In this document: positions 9,450 to 19,343 of the stretch, in pieces
Numbering within the stretch: position 1 is the first letter of the stretch
Layout: every line of letters begins with the position of its first letter
From: CAUUJV01 sp963545565
GTDB taxonomy: Bacteria; Actinomycetota; Actinomycetes; Actinomycetales; Bifidobacteriaceae
Length of the DNA: 64,000 nt
Direction of reading: 5' to 3'
Assembly: GCA_963545565.1 (NCBI GenBank)
Contig: CAUUJV010000007.1
Coordinates: forward strand, 19,992 to 83,991
Program-made: the position numbers and the translations under genes
The notes under the pieces: generated by a model
The model's input: only the letters and a program-made list of their open reading frames with translations
Databases searched by the model: none
What the model was told of the DNA's origin: nothing

Positions 9450-12400
9450 ATGGGAAATTTCACTCCGACTTCTGAACAGTCTCGTATTATCGATGCTCCG
9501 AGCAATAGCAGCATTCTGGTTGTGGCAGGCGCGGGTTCTGGCAAGACTTTCACCATGACGCAGCGCATTATCGCGCTAATCAACAATGGTGTGCAAGCAG
9601 AAAAAATCCTGGGCCTGACCTTTACCCGCAAAGCAGCAGGCGAGTTGCTTTCCCGCGTTTCCAAAGCAGTTATTGAAAATAAACGCAATGAGCAAGATAA
9701 GCAGAGTAGTTTAGGCTCTCAAATTGACGCCAATTCTATGTTTATGAAGCCTGAAGTGTACACGTATGATGCTTTCTTTCAGAATATAGTGCGCCAGTAT
9801 GGTCTACTCGTTGGCTTTGACCCGAACACACAGCCTTTGAGTAATGCGGGTGCAACTCAGCTCGCAACTCAAGTCGTAGAAGATTCTGTGAGTTATCTTC
9901 TTTCTAACGGGCTTAAAGCTTCTGATATTTCCATTGATACTTTCTCAAAGAATGTGCTGGCTCTTTCCTCTGCTATCTCGAATTCTATGATTGGCACCGG
10001 TTGCTCAGATTTTGTTGAAGCAACCAAAAAGATACAAGAGTGGGATTCTGATTTTATTGTGCATCTGGAGAAAATTGTTACTACAGATTCTTATGGAATT
10101 CAGCTTGATAAGCTCAGTGATTTGCCGCTCTCTTATGAGAAAAAAGATAATCTCGATGCTGCAAAAAAATTCCTGAAAAAGGATGACCCAAGAGAGCGTG
10201 AAAAGAGTTATAAAGAATGGGTAAATCGCGATAAGAACCGCAAGCATAAGCTCTCTGCTATTGGGGTTTTGCTTTCGGCCACTAAGAAGCGCAATATTTA
10301 TGTAGAGCTTGTGTCTCGGTACTATCAAGCAAAGCAAGAAACCAATTTGGCTGAGTTTTCTGATTTCACCATCGCTGCTTATCAATTAGTTACACGTTTT
10401 CCGTGGATTGGGAGCGAATACCGGCGGCGATTCAGCCACGTTTTTTTAGACGAATATCAAGATACATCTACCACACAGGCAATGGTTCTTGTAGCTCTTT
10501 TTCATCCTAAGCAGAGTTCCTTAGAGCAAGACTTCCCAGAGCAGGAGGCTGCCACAGCAGTTACAGCAGTGGGAGACCCCTACCAGGCGATTTATGCGTG
10601 GCGAGGAGCAAGTCCTGGCGCATTCCGGCTATTCAAAGAAGACTATGACTATGCAGCAGACGCTTTGACTCTTTCACAGACGAGAAGAAATCCTCACATT
10701 GTTTTGGACGCGGCTAATTTCCTCACAGAGCCTTTGCGCATGAGTGTTCCAGACCCTTTGAATCGTCGAACTAGCGCTGAGGAATCTGAAGTTAGCGTGC
10801 CACAGCTTACTGGCATTGAAGAGACTGGCACTGGTTCCTTGGGTCTTTTAGGATATGAAACCTTGCCGCAAGAAGTGGATGGAGTGGTGCGCTTTGTGAA
10901 GCAAGCACTTAAACGCTATGCATCTTCTGAAGATAAGACTGACGAAACTCATGTAGCTGTGCTCTTCCGGTCAAAGAAAAATATTCCTACCTATCGCGAA
11001 GCGTTGGAAGAGGCTGGAATCACGTGCGAAACTGTTGGAATTTCTGACTTCATGAATCGTCCTGATGTACTTGATGTTACTGCGCTGTTGAAAGTGCTTG
11101 TAGATCACAGTGATTCTGCAACCTTAATGAGACTTCTTGCGTCTCCACGCTTTGGGCTGTCGCCTTCTGATTTACGTCTTTTTGCACGCTACGCGGATGA
11201 TCTTAACGAAATATATCAAATTCATTTTCTTGCAGAGTCTGGAATTCTCAATAATATTGCAGAAAGCGGCATTGAGGAGCTGGAACGGAACCCAAAGAAG
11301 CGCAAAGAGATTATTCATTCTCATCGGGGGGATGTTCCTCAAGGATTGCCTATTGGTATTTATTTGGTAGATGCTCTTTTGAAAGATAACCTGACTGAGC
11401 AACTCACTCACACGCGCATCACCGAAATCGGTCAAAAACAGCTTGTCAAGGCTGCTCATGTTGTGCAATCTGTAGAGAGAGTAATCGACCATCCGTTATC
11501 TGATGTGATTCGTACTGCTGGTGCTGCTTTAGGGCTTGACATTGATACTCAGCTTGCACACACGTTGGCTTCAGCGCGCAATCCTCATGAAACAGTGCGC
11601 ACACAAAGCTGCATCGACACGTTGATTTCATTGAGTCAATCGTATATTTCTGAGTTGCAAGAGCAGCTTACTCCTACAATTAGTGGATTTATGGCATGGC
11701 TGAGCAAAGCATCAGATGATGCCAGTGACCCCATTGTGATAGCAGATTCGCACGCGCAAGTCATTTTGATGACGATTCACCAAGCAAAAGGCTTGGAATG
11801 GGATGCTGTTGCGATTGTAGGAATGAGCAGAAAAGGGTTCCCATCTACGAGGGAAACTCAATTCTTGGCAAAGCCATCTGAGGATTTGTCTGTGAATCCT
11901 CAAAAATCTCCTCAGTACTTCGCAGAATCGAGCACATGGTTGGAAGATTCTTGCGCTGTCCCAGCACCTTTGCGTGTAGACAGTCAAATCTTGCCCAAGT
12001 TTCCTCATACGGGCAATCTTGATATTTTGCAAACTATAGATGACGTTGAAATCGAGGTGCTAGATTGGCTTGTCACCATTGACGATGAACCTCGTGCACG
12101 TGATTTTCTGAGCCAGCATAGTGAGTATGGTCAACGTCTTTTTGCTGACGAGCGGCGGCTGGCATACGTTGCATTGACTCGTGCGAAGCATGAAGCGTTA
12201 TTGACATTTAGTGTTCAGCAGAAAGAAGACAATGCTGCTTCTGCTAGTTCAACAAATACCTCAACTACTTCAAATGCATCATCGAAGGCTACCGTTTTTA
12301 AGCCTGTTCGTTTTTCTCGTGACGATAATGAAAACATAAAAGAGGTGGATGTCGACAAAGATGCTTCATTCTTCTGGCAAGAACTGTATCAGCATTATCT

Positions 12401-13553
12401 TTCTGGCGGTTCAATTGCGCGGGCTTCTGCGCAAAGGCTGAGTGTTTCTGTGAGCTTAGATAATTCTTCTCCTGATGCACCTCACTTCATTGCTCCTGTG
12501 GGATTCTTCATTGGGGAGAATGCGGATGACTTGCTGCATGATGTTGTGGAGCAAGCATTAGTGGATGCTAGGGATTCTCTCATAGTTAGCGAAAACGAGA
12601 ACACTGTGTGGCCTAAGGATTTGAAATACAATATCGGAACTATTTTGCGAGATTCAGCAGATGCCGTGCGAAATGCTGAAAGCAAATATGACGATTTCAG
12701 CGATGCCAAAACTCCTCTGCTTGAGCGTGCTCATAAAGTTATCGAGAATTTACACTCACAGCCAAAGAATGGGTCTTACAATTCTGAATCTATTGATACT
12801 CGTAATGAACTGATTGCTAAGGCTGCGAGAATCCTTGATTCCAGTATGAACAGCGTAACTGCTATGCAAAGTCGCATCACTTTAGCTTCGAAAGCTTCGG
12901 AAGGTTCGGTCAAAGGTTCGGCCGAAAATTCAGCTAAAGATTCATCAGATGCTAGCTTTGCGATTGCTCGCAGCGTGCTTCGCCCAATCCCTCAAGTAGC
13001 TTCGTTGCAAGCTCAGAAAGGGACTATTTTCCATGCATGGGCTGAGGAGTACCTTGGGATTGACGAATTTTCTGTTCGCAATCCTGATATCTCAGATGAT
13101 GATCCACAAGATTTGCGTGAGTGGAAAAAGCGGCTAATGGAATCGCAGTGGGCGCAGAAGTATCGTGTATATTCGGTTGAACAGCCTATTGTGGTAGATC
13201 TTTGGGGTCGTATTATCAAGGGTAAGCTCGATGCAATCTTTGAGGGAAGTCTTGCCAATCCTCAGAACGTAGATTGCTTAACAATTGTTGATTGGAAAAC
13301 TGGGCGTCGCCCGCAAAATAAAGATGAAGAGGCTGCAAAACTTATTCAATTAGATGTTTACCGTTTACTACTTTCAGAGTTTCTTGGCAGGCCAATCGAA
13401 TCAATTGATGCAGCTCTCTATTATGTGAGTGAGGAAAATGAATCTCGCAGGCTTATTCCTGCAGAGCCAAAGTCTCGTCACGATATTGAAGAAGAATTGA
13501 GCGCTGCTTTTGAGAAGAATTCATCTGTAGCATTTGGAGATGATAACGAATAA
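9450..13553 (+). CDS. AdnB/AddA-like UvrD-family helicase-nuclease subunit
   Basis: 1367 residues. It is the second subunit of the presumed heterodimer and has a full set of superfamily 1A motifs: VVAGAGSGKT (Lys32), FLDEYQDTS (~334), GDPYQAIYAWRGA, LSQTRRNP, TIHQAKGLEWDAV and YVALTRAK. A RecB-like nuclease closes the chain: KGTIFHAWAEE, KGKLDAIFEG and VDWKTGRRP (~1280). This subunit is likely the working motor, while the upstream partner has altered motifs. Serine-rich low-complexity stretches near residues 930 and 1150 separate domains. GGAGGG sits eight bases before the ATG and inside the upstream gene's end, so the two are one operon. Homologues in other actinobacteria usually lie beside uvrD2; here that block is 44 kb away. 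Confidence 0.88.
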   Translation: MGNFTPTSEQSRIIDAPSNSSILVVAGAGSGKTFTMTQRIIALINNGVQAEKILGLTFTRKAAGELLSRVSKAVIENKRNEQDKQSSLGSQIDANSMFMKPEVYTYDAFFQNIVRQYGLLVGFDPNTQPLSNAGATQLATQVVEDSVSYLLSNGLKASDISIDTFSKNVLALSSAISNSMIGTGCSDFVEATKKIQEWDSDFIVHLEKIVTTDSYGIQLDKLSDLPLSYEKKDNLDAAKKFLKKDDPREREKSYKEWVNRDKNRKHKLSAIGVLLSATKKRNIYVELVSRYYQAKQETNLAEFSDFTIAAYQLVTRFPWIGSEYRRRFSHVFLDEYQDTSTTQAMVLVALFHPKQSSLEQDFPEQEAATAVTAVGDPYQAIYAWRGASPGAFRLFKEDYDYAADALTLSQTRRNPHIVLDAANFLTEPLRMSVPDPLNRRTSAEESEVSVPQLTGIEETGTGSLGLLGYETLPQEVDGVVRFVKQALKRYASSEDKTDETHVAVLFRSKKNIPTYREALEEAGITCETVGISDFMNRPDVLDVTALLKVLVDHSDSATLMRLLASPRFGLSPSDLRLFARYADDLNEIYQIHFLAESGILNNIAESGIEELERNPKKRKEIIHSHRGDVPQGLPIGIYLVDALLKDNLTEQLTHTRITEIGQKQLVKAAHVVQSVERVIDHPLSDVIRTAGAALGLDIDTQLAHTLASARNPHETVRTQSCIDTLISLSQSYISELQEQLTPTISGFMAWLSKASDDASDPIVIADSHAQVILMTIHQAKGLEWDAVAIVGMSRKGFPSTRETQFLAKPSEDLSVNPQKSPQYFAESSTWLEDSCAVPAPLRVDSQILPKFPHTGNLDILQTIDDVEIEVLDWLVTIDDEPRARDFLSQHSEYGQRLFADERRLAYVALTRAKHEALLTFSVQQKEDNAASASSTNTSTTSNASSKATVFKPVRFSRDDNENIKEVDVDKDASFFWQELYQHYLSGGSIARASAQRLSVSVSLDNSSPDAPHFIAPVGFFIGENADDLLHDVVEQALVDARDSLIVSENENTVWPKDLKYNIGTILRDSADAVRNAESKYDDFSDAKTPLLERAHKVIENLHSQPKNGSYNSESIDTRNELIAKAARILDSSMNSVTAMQSRITLASKASEGSVKGSAENSAKDSSDASFAIARSVLRPIPQVASLQAQKGTIFHAWAEEYLGIDEFSVRNPDISDDDPQDLREWKKRLMESQWAQKYRVYSVEQPIVVDLWGRIIKGKLDAIFEGSLANPQNVDCLTIVDWKTGRRPQNKDEEAAKLIQLDVYRLLLSEFLGRPIESIDAALYYVSEENESRRLIPAEPKSRHDIEEELSAAFEKNSSVAFGDDNE

Positions 13554-14206
13554 TGACAATGACAGCGATAATGACTAACGACGTAATTCTTCGCCCGACA
13601 ATTGAAGAAGACATTGATGTGCTTGCTGAGATTGTGCAGAATACTTGGCATTCAGAGGATTCAGCACATCACACAACAGCTGAATTAAGATTTGGCGCTC
13701 AATACGATGTGCTGTGGTATTTATGTCGAGCCAATATTTCTTTGACTGCTGAACTCCACGGAAATCCGGTGGGCGTAGTCATGCTTGAAATTTTTAAGGA
13801 AAGTCAGCTCGCCCTTGCTAATGCTGACAAAATTTTTGAATCAATAGAAAATAAAGCCTCTCAAACTCCGTCTGGCCGCAAACTTGCACAAGAAACCCAA
13901 CGAGATGCACAAGATACTGACGCGCTTGCAGCCCAGGCCAAAGAGCAGACTCAAGCAGAAATTGAGCTTTTCATAGTAAACGCACAAACTCGTGGGAATG
14001 GAGTGGGAGCAAAACTTTTTAACCAAGCGAAAAAACTTATGAGTGAGCGTGGTGTTGAGAAGTATTATCTCTACACTGATTCGGAATGCGATTGGCAGTA
14101 TTACGAGCACAATGGTCTTACAAGAGTTGCCGAAAATCTCGATGCTGTGGGCATTATGGGAGAACCGCTTGAGAAGTATATTTACGTGGGGCACACCCAC
14201 CAGTAG
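13553..14206 (+). CDS. GNAT-family N-acetyltransferase
   Basis: 217 residues, with the acetyl-CoA binding loop TRGNGVGAKLF near residue 143 following an acidic beta strand (AEIELFIVN) and a late YYEHNGL motif. These define the GNAT fold; the substrate cannot be told. An extra alpha-helical stretch rich in Gln and Ala (about residues 95-135) interrupts the usual spacing between strands. The start codon overlaps the stop of the helicase gene in TAATG, so translation is probably coupled. Starts at 13559 or 13571 would also be in frame and cannot be excluded. Confidence 0.8.
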   Translation: MTMTAIMTNDVILRPTIEEDIDVLAEIVQNTWHSEDSAHHTTAELRFGAQYDVLWYLCRANISLTAELHGNPVGVVMLEIFKESQLALANADKIFESIENKASQTPSGRKLAQETQRDAQDTDALAAQAKEQTQAEIELFIVNAQTRGNGVGAKLFNQAKKLMSERGVEKYYLYTDSECDWQYYEHNGLTRVAENLDAVGIMGEPLEKYIYVGHTHQ

Positions 14207-14286
14207 ACTCGCTAGGAGCTCACAGAACAGTACAGAGTTACAAAGCAATTACTTACGTTTTACGTGTGGATACAGGGAGAAAGCAG

Positions 14287-15609
14287 ATGGCATCCACGCC
14301 TAACCCATACATCAGGATTTTCAAGCTTCCCGGAGCTGCAGCATTTTCGCTAAGTGCGGCTCTTACAAGACTTCCCATGTCTGTTATTGGCTTAAGCATG
14401 GTGTTAGCTTTGAATTCCATTTATAACAATTGGACAACCGCAGGAACAATGAGCGCCGTCTATGTGATGAGCTGTGCCGTTGTAACGCCTATTTATGCGA
14501 GACTTTTTGACAGGTATGGGCAGAAAAAGGTTGGGCGCATCGCGATTATCGCACAGTTCGTTGCGCTCGCAGTCTTTGCAATCGCTGCATTCTCTCGTGT
14601 TCCCCTTGCTCTGCTTTTTGCTCTTGCAGTACTTGTTGGTATTACGCAGTTTTCTGTTGGCGCGCTCGTACGCACTCGCTGGGCGTGGACTGTTTCAGAT
14701 AGTGGTTTGAGCTCAGCAGAGAATGAAACACTTTTGAACACTGCGTATGCTTTCGAATCTGCCGTCGATGAGTCGATTTTTGTAATTGGTCCGATTGTTG
14801 CGGCTGCTCTTTCCACGGGAATCAATCCTGTCGCGCCATTCGTTTTATGTATGATTGCGTGCGGCTTAGGTGGCGTAGTTTTCTTCAATCTTCCCAGTGC
14901 GTCGCATAGCGTTTTGGGCTCTATTGAGGTTGTGTCTGTTGAAAACGGTGCTACTGAAAATAGTACTGAAAAAATAGATATGGCGACTAGTTCACTGGAT
15001 AACTCGCCACTTCAAACTTCGCGTTCAAATAAGGCCACAGCTCTTGCATATCCAGGCATTGCCAATTTATGCCTTGTTTTCATCTTCTTTAATATGAGCT
15101 TCTCCGGCTTCGATGTCGCCATGACTTCTTTGACGAAGGCACTCGGAATGCAAAGTGTTTTGGGCATAATTCTTGCTCTTATTGCAGTAGGATCTATGAT
15201 CGGCGCACTCATATATGGTTCCATTAAGGTCACGGGGAATCCTTGGATTCGCTTATTTATTTTCATCGCAGTGGTGACGAGCGGGTTTGCAATCATTGCT
15301 CATTCCGGGAATAACTTTATTTTTATTGGCATCATTGAAGTTATTGCAGGGTTTACTGTTGCTCCAACCTTTGCAACCGGGAATTTGATGGTTAAGGAAA
15401 CGGTTCCTGCACATTCATTAACTGAGGGGCTCTCATGGCTTAGCACGGCGGGAACAATGGGTGCTTCACTGGGCTCAGCAGTAGTCGGCATTATTATCGA
15501 TGCATATGGCCCCCACGGTGGATTAGATGCATTGTGCATATTTACTGCAATAACGTTGCCATTGATTATTATTGGATATATTCGTTCTCGTATGTTGAGC
15601 CGTAAATAG
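14287..15609 (+). CDS. MFS transporter, drug-efflux-like
   Basis: About 440 residues with roughly twelve hydrophobic segments and the MFS loop 2-3 signature near DRYGQKKVGR. A hydrophilic central loop (SVENGATENSTEKID and around) divides two six-helix halves. This is the pattern of a major facilitator exporter in the cytoplasmic membrane; the substrate is unknown. I take the ATG at 14287 because AGGGAG (14274-14279) is ideally spaced before it. An upstream in-frame ATG at 14266 lacks a ribosome site. It lies 80 bases after the GNAT gene and 40 before dapB, and may be cotranscribed with either. Confidence 0.85.
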   Translation: MASTPNPYIRIFKLPGAAAFSLSAALTRLPMSVIGLSMVLALNSIYNNWTTAGTMSAVYVMSCAVVTPIYARLFDRYGQKKVGRIAIIAQFVALAVFAIAAFSRVPLALLFALAVLVGITQFSVGALVRTRWAWTVSDSGLSSAENETLLNTAYAFESAVDESIFVIGPIVAAALSTGINPVAPFVLCMIACGLGGVVFFNLPSASHSVLGSIEVVSVENGATENSTEKIDMATSSLDNSPLQTSRSNKATALAYPGIANLCLVFIFFNMSFSGFDVAMTSLTKALGMQSVLGIILALIAVGSMIGALIYGSIKVTGNPWIRLFIFIAVVTSGFAIIAHSGNNFIFIGIIEVIAGFTVAPTFATGNLMVKETVPAHSLTEGLSWLSTAGTMGASLGSAVVGIIIDAYGPHGGLDALCIFTAITLPLIIIGYIRSRMLSRK

Positions 15610-15649
15610 AAGTAGAAATAGAAAATAGAAAAAGAAGGAAGTTTTTGCT

Positions 15650-16390
15650 GTGAGAGTTTCTGTTACTGGTGCACAAGGCCGAATGGGTTCCCACGTTGTT
15701 GATGCTGTGAATGCTGCTGCAGATATGGAACTGGCTCTTGCATTGGATGCTGGCGACGATTTGACTGCTATCACTCCTGAAAATACTGACGTTGTGGTGG
15801 AGTTTACTGTTCCATCTGCCGCCCTGAATAATGTTCTAACTGTTATCAATAATGATGTCAACGTGGTGATTGGCACAACAGGTTGGACGGATGACAAGCT
15901 TGGCGCGATTCGTGCGGCACTTGCTGAGCATCCAACAGTGAGCGCCTTTATTGCCCCTAATTTTGCTATCTCAACTGTGCTTGCTGAATATTTCTCTACG
16001 CTGGCAGCAAAGTACTTTGAATCTGTTGAAATCATTGAGCTGCATCATCCTGATAAGGTAGATGCACCTTCTGGCACAGCCCTGCATACTGCAGCTGCTA
16101 TTGATGCGGCGCGCAAGGCTGCGGGGGTTGCTGCAAGCCCAGATGCTACTCAGACTGATGGTGGGTCTCGCGGTCAAGTTGTGAATGATATTCATGTGCA
16201 TGCGGTGCGTTTGCGTGGTCTCAACGCTCATGAAGAAGTGCTTTTCGGCAATGCAGGGGAGCAGTTGAGTATCCGTGCAGATTCCTTTGACAGGGTCTCG
16301 TTCATGCCTGGTGTTTTGTTGGCTATTCGCCATGCTGGGCAAAATCCTGGCTTAGAAATTGGTTTGGATAAGTACCTAGATTTGAACTAA
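15650..16390 (+). CDS. dapB: 4-hydroxy-tetrahydrodipicolinate reductase
   Basis: 246 residues, the usual DapB length. The enzyme reduces the DapA product with NAD(P)H on the diaminopimelate/lysine route that also feeds peptidoglycan. The Rossmann motif VTGAQGRMG opens the chain. VVIGTTGWTDDKL and the active-site block ELHHPDKVDAPSGTA are in place. The start is GTG at 15650, preceded by AAGGAAG nine bases upstream. dapA follows after 89 bases, so the consecutive pathway steps are adjacent. Confidence 0.95.
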   Translation: MRVSVTGAQGRMGSHVVDAVNAAADMELALALDAGDDLTAITPENTDVVVEFTVPSAALNNVLTVINNDVNVVIGTTGWTDDKLGAIRAALAEHPTVSAFIAPNFAISTVLAEYFSTLAAKYFESVEIIELHHPDKVDAPSGTALHTAAAIDAARKAAGVAASPDATQTDGGSRGQVVNDIHVHAVRLRGLNAHEEVLFGNAGEQLSIRADSFDRVSFMPGVLLAIRHAGQNPGLEIGLDKYLDLN

Positions 16391-16479
16391 ATTTCATGAT
16401 GTGAGCTGTTTTGGAACATTCATTCTCGTTCTGAAAAAAATCTAGGCAAAGCGTCCTACCTCACGTCTATTTTTGAAGT

Positions 16480-17385
16480 ATGACTGCTGACATTCATTTG
16501 CTTGATCCTGCACCTTTTGGTCGTGTAATTCCTGCCATGGTTACTCCTATGAAGGAAAATGGTGACATCGATTACGATGCTGCTCAGAATCTTGCTAAAC
16601 ACCTTGTTGCAGACGGTGCGGATGGAATTCTTCTCAATGGAACAACTGGTGAATCACCAGTAACTCATATGGAGGAGAAAATTGACATAGTACGTGCTGT
16701 GCGCGAGGTTGTGGATGTTCCTCTTATTTCTGGTGCTGGTTCCAATGACACCGCTCACACTGTGCGAATGGTTGAACGAATCCAAGAAGCTGGTGCAGAT
16801 GCTTTGCTCATTGTGGCACCTTACTATTCCCGTCCTTCACAAGAGGGTATTTATCAGCATTACAAGGCTGTTGATTCAGTCACTGAAAATCCGCTGATTG
16901 TTTACGATGTGCCTGGCCGTACTGGCGTACGCATCGCAACTGAAACTTATGACCGCCTAGCTAAGCTCAATCACGTTGTTGCCGTTAAGGATGCAACGGG
17001 CGATTTGGGCAAAGCTCAGGTGCGCCACACTCGTACTGGTCTTACATGGTATTCCGGTGATGACGGTATTTATTTGCCGTTTATGTCTATTGGTGCTGTT
17101 GGCATTATTTCCGTTATCGCACATGCTGCTTCGGGCCCTTTGCACGATATGACCGCTGCATTTGATCGCGGTGATATTCATGAAGCACAGCGCATTGCTA
17201 CGCGGCTTGACCCACTCGTTCACGCATTGAACGGTGATGGATTCCAAGGTGTTATGGCAAAGGCTGCTGCACAAGTCAAGGGATATATTCCTTGTAGCAC
17301 TATGCGTTTACCAAATGTTGGACCAACTGACGAGCAACTGAAAAAAGCTGAAGAAGGTATGCGCGCAGCTGGAGTTCTTGATTAA
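16480..17385 (+). CDS. dapA: 4-hydroxy-tetrahydrodipicolinate synthase
   Basis: 301 residues. DapA condenses pyruvate with aspartate semialdehyde, the committed step to diaminopimelate and lysine. The Schiff-base lysine is Lys170 in VAVKDATG. Tyr142 is in VYDVPGRTG, and NGTTGESPV carries the substrate-binding Thr-Thr pair. The fold is a complete class I aldolase barrel. The ribosome site is weak (TTTTTGAAGT before ATG). Some bifidobacterial relatives are described as amino acid auxotrophs, but this dapB-dapA pair looks intact. Confidence 0.95.
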   Translation: MTADIHLLDPAPFGRVIPAMVTPMKENGDIDYDAAQNLAKHLVADGADGILLNGTTGESPVTHMEEKIDIVRAVREVVDVPLISGAGSNDTAHTVRMVERIQEAGADALLIVAPYYSRPSQEGIYQHYKAVDSVTENPLIVYDVPGRTGVRIATETYDRLAKLNHVVAVKDATGDLGKAQVRHTRTGLTWYSGDDGIYLPFMSIGAVGIISVIAHAASGPLHDMTAAFDRGDIHEAQRIATRLDPLVHALNGDGFQGVMAKAAAQVKGYIPCSTMRLPNVGPTDEQLKKAEEGMRAAGVLD

Positions 17386-17411
17386 GTCGCACTGAGCGCG
17401 TACATAATTAT

Positions 17412-17426
17412 GCCGCTATTTGCGGC
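17412..17426 (+). other. Small hairpin in the RNase J leader
   Basis: GCCGC and GCGGC flank a TATTT loop, 22 bases before the RNase J start and followed by a purine-rich AGAAAAGAAAAA that includes the ribosome site. It could be the stub of a dapA terminator without a T-run, or a leader structure. RNase J leaders can be targets of the enzyme itself, but nothing in the sequence proves this here. Confidence 0.3.
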
Positions 17427-17447
17427 TTCAATGAAAAGAAAAGAAAA

Positions 17448-19298
17448 ATGCCAAACACTGGTGCTCAAACAAAGTCCACCACGAAGCGCACAACTCGCCG
17501 CGAGAGCCAAAAGAATGGTCAACGCGGTGGGAAGCGCACAACTCAACGCGGCTCTCGAAGCCGTGCACAGAAAACACAAGCTGTAGCTCCTGAGCAGGTT
17601 ATTATTGCTCCTCCAAAGTATCGCAAGGGATCAATGCGTATTGTTCCTTTGGGGGGTCTCGGTGAAATTGGCCGAAATATGAACGTTATCGAGTATAACG
17701 GGCATATTTTGCTTATCGACTGCGGTGTTCTGTTCCCGGAAGAGGAGCAACCTGGTGTAGACCTTATTTTGCCTGATTTCTCCTATATCAAGGATCGTCT
17801 AGATAAAGTCGAAGCTCTCGTTTTAACACATGGTCATGAAGATCACATAGGCGGGGTTCCCTACCTTCTAAAATTGCGTAAGGACATTCCGCTTATTGGT
17901 TCTAAACTTACACTTGCTTTTGTTGAGGCTAAGTGCAAGGAACATCGCATTACTCCTGTGCTTCAGCAGGTTCAAGGGCGAGACAAGATGAAAGTCGGTC
18001 CATTCAACCTTGAATTTATTACGGTAACTCACTCCATTCCAGATGCTCTTGCAGTGTCTGTGAAGACTCCAGCGGGCCACATTATTGACACCGGTGATAT
18101 GAAGCTCGATCAGCTTCCACTTGATCACAACATCACAGATTTGCGAGAGTTTGCACGTCTCGGCGAACAGGGCGTGGATTTGCTGATGTCTGATTCCACC
18201 AATGCTGAAGTGCCAGGATTTGTAAGGCCAGAGACTACGATTGGTCCGGCGCTTGACCGTGCATTTGGCGAAGCTTCTCGCAAAATTGTGGTAGCAAGCT
18301 TCTCTAGCCATGTTCACCGTGTACAGCAGGTTGTAGATGCTGCACATAAGTATGGTCGCAAGGTGGTGTTCGTTGGTCGATCCATGGTTCGCAACATGGG
18401 TATTGCTGCTGATCTTGGCTACTTGCATCTGCCAGAAGACACCGTGATAGATATCAAGCAGGCTGGCGATATTCAAGACGATAAGCTTGTCTACATGTGC
18501 ACGGGGTCTCAGGGCGAACCAATGGCTGCTTTGGGTCGCATCGCAGACGGGAATCATCCTGATATTCACATCGGTGAGTTCGATACTGTTATTCTTGCAA
18601 GCTCACTGATTCCAGGCAACGAGCACGGAGTTTATAAAGTTATTAATAAGCTCACTCGTATGGGTGCTCGCGTTGTCAACAAAGATAATGCCGCAATCCA
18701 CGTCTCCGGGCACTGCGATGAAGGTGAGCTGCTGTACTTCTACAACATTGTTCAACCAAAGTGTGCCATGCCGATTCACGGAGAGCATCGCCATCTAGTT
18801 GCAAACGGCTTGATTGCTGTAAAAACAGGCGTTGACCCTAAGAATGTTGTGTTGGCTGAAGACGGCGATGTCGTTGATTTGTATCACGGTCAGGCGGCTG
18901 TAGTAGGCAATGTTCCATGTGGTTATGTGTATGTAGATGGTAACTCTGTTGGTGAAATCACTGAAGATGAGCTTGAAAAGCGCCGAATCTTGAGCGAAGA
19001 AGGTTTTGTATCCTCCTTCGTAGTGGTTGATACTGAAGTCTGCGAGGTTGTTTCTGGGCCAAAAATCTACTTAAACGCGGTTGCAGAAGATGAAAGCGAG
19101 TTTGACCAAGTTCGTGTTCAAATCGTCAAATCTCTTGAAGATGCCATGTTGAGCGGAACAAAAGATACTTATCAGCTTCAGCAGATCATGCGCCGCACCC
19201 TAGGCACATGGATTTCGCGCAAGTTGCATCGCCGTCACCCAATGCTAGTGCCGGTAGTTGCTGATATTGCAGTGGACGTACAGAAGCAAACAGCATAG
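17448..19298 (+). CDS. rnj: Ribonuclease J
   Basis: 616 residues of a metallo-beta-lactamase/beta-CASP nuclease acting on RNA both endo- and 5'-exonucleolytically. The zinc ligands HGHEDH are at residues 128-133 and the second metal motif is IIDTGDMKLD. The beta-CASP part includes VASFSSHVHR, and a late SGHCDEGELL is near residue 424. The first ~60 residues are a Lys/Arg/Thr-rich tail (TTKRTTRRESQKNGQRGGKR), typical of actinobacterial RNase J and likely disordered and RNA-binding. The C-terminal domain for oligomerisation is present. The gene is monocistronic or cotranscribed with dapA (62-bp gap). Confidence 0.93.
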   Translation: MPNTGAQTKSTTKRTTRRESQKNGQRGGKRTTQRGSRSRAQKTQAVAPEQVIIAPPKYRKGSMRIVPLGGLGEIGRNMNVIEYNGHILLIDCGVLFPEEEQPGVDLILPDFSYIKDRLDKVEALVLTHGHEDHIGGVPYLLKLRKDIPLIGSKLTLAFVEAKCKEHRITPVLQQVQGRDKMKVGPFNLEFITVTHSIPDALAVSVKTPAGHIIDTGDMKLDQLPLDHNITDLREFARLGEQGVDLLMSDSTNAEVPGFVRPETTIGPALDRAFGEASRKIVVASFSSHVHRVQQVVDAAHKYGRKVVFVGRSMVRNMGIAADLGYLHLPEDTVIDIKQAGDIQDDKLVYMCTGSQGEPMAALGRIADGNHPDIHIGEFDTVILASSLIPGNEHGVYKVINKLTRMGARVVNKDNAAIHVSGHCDEGELLYFYNIVQPKCAMPIHGEHRHLVANGLIAVKTGVDPKNVVLAEDGDVVDLYHGQAAVVGNVPCGYVYVDGNSVGEITEDELEKRRILSEEGFVSSFVVVDTEVCEVVSGPKIYLNAVAEDESEFDQVRVQIVKSLEDAMLSGTKDTYQLQQIMRRTLGTWISRKLHRRHPMLVPVVADIAVDVQKQTA

Positions 19299-19343
19299 GC
19301 AGAAAGTAAAAAGAACGCGATTGCCATCTCTAGAATAAAAAAT

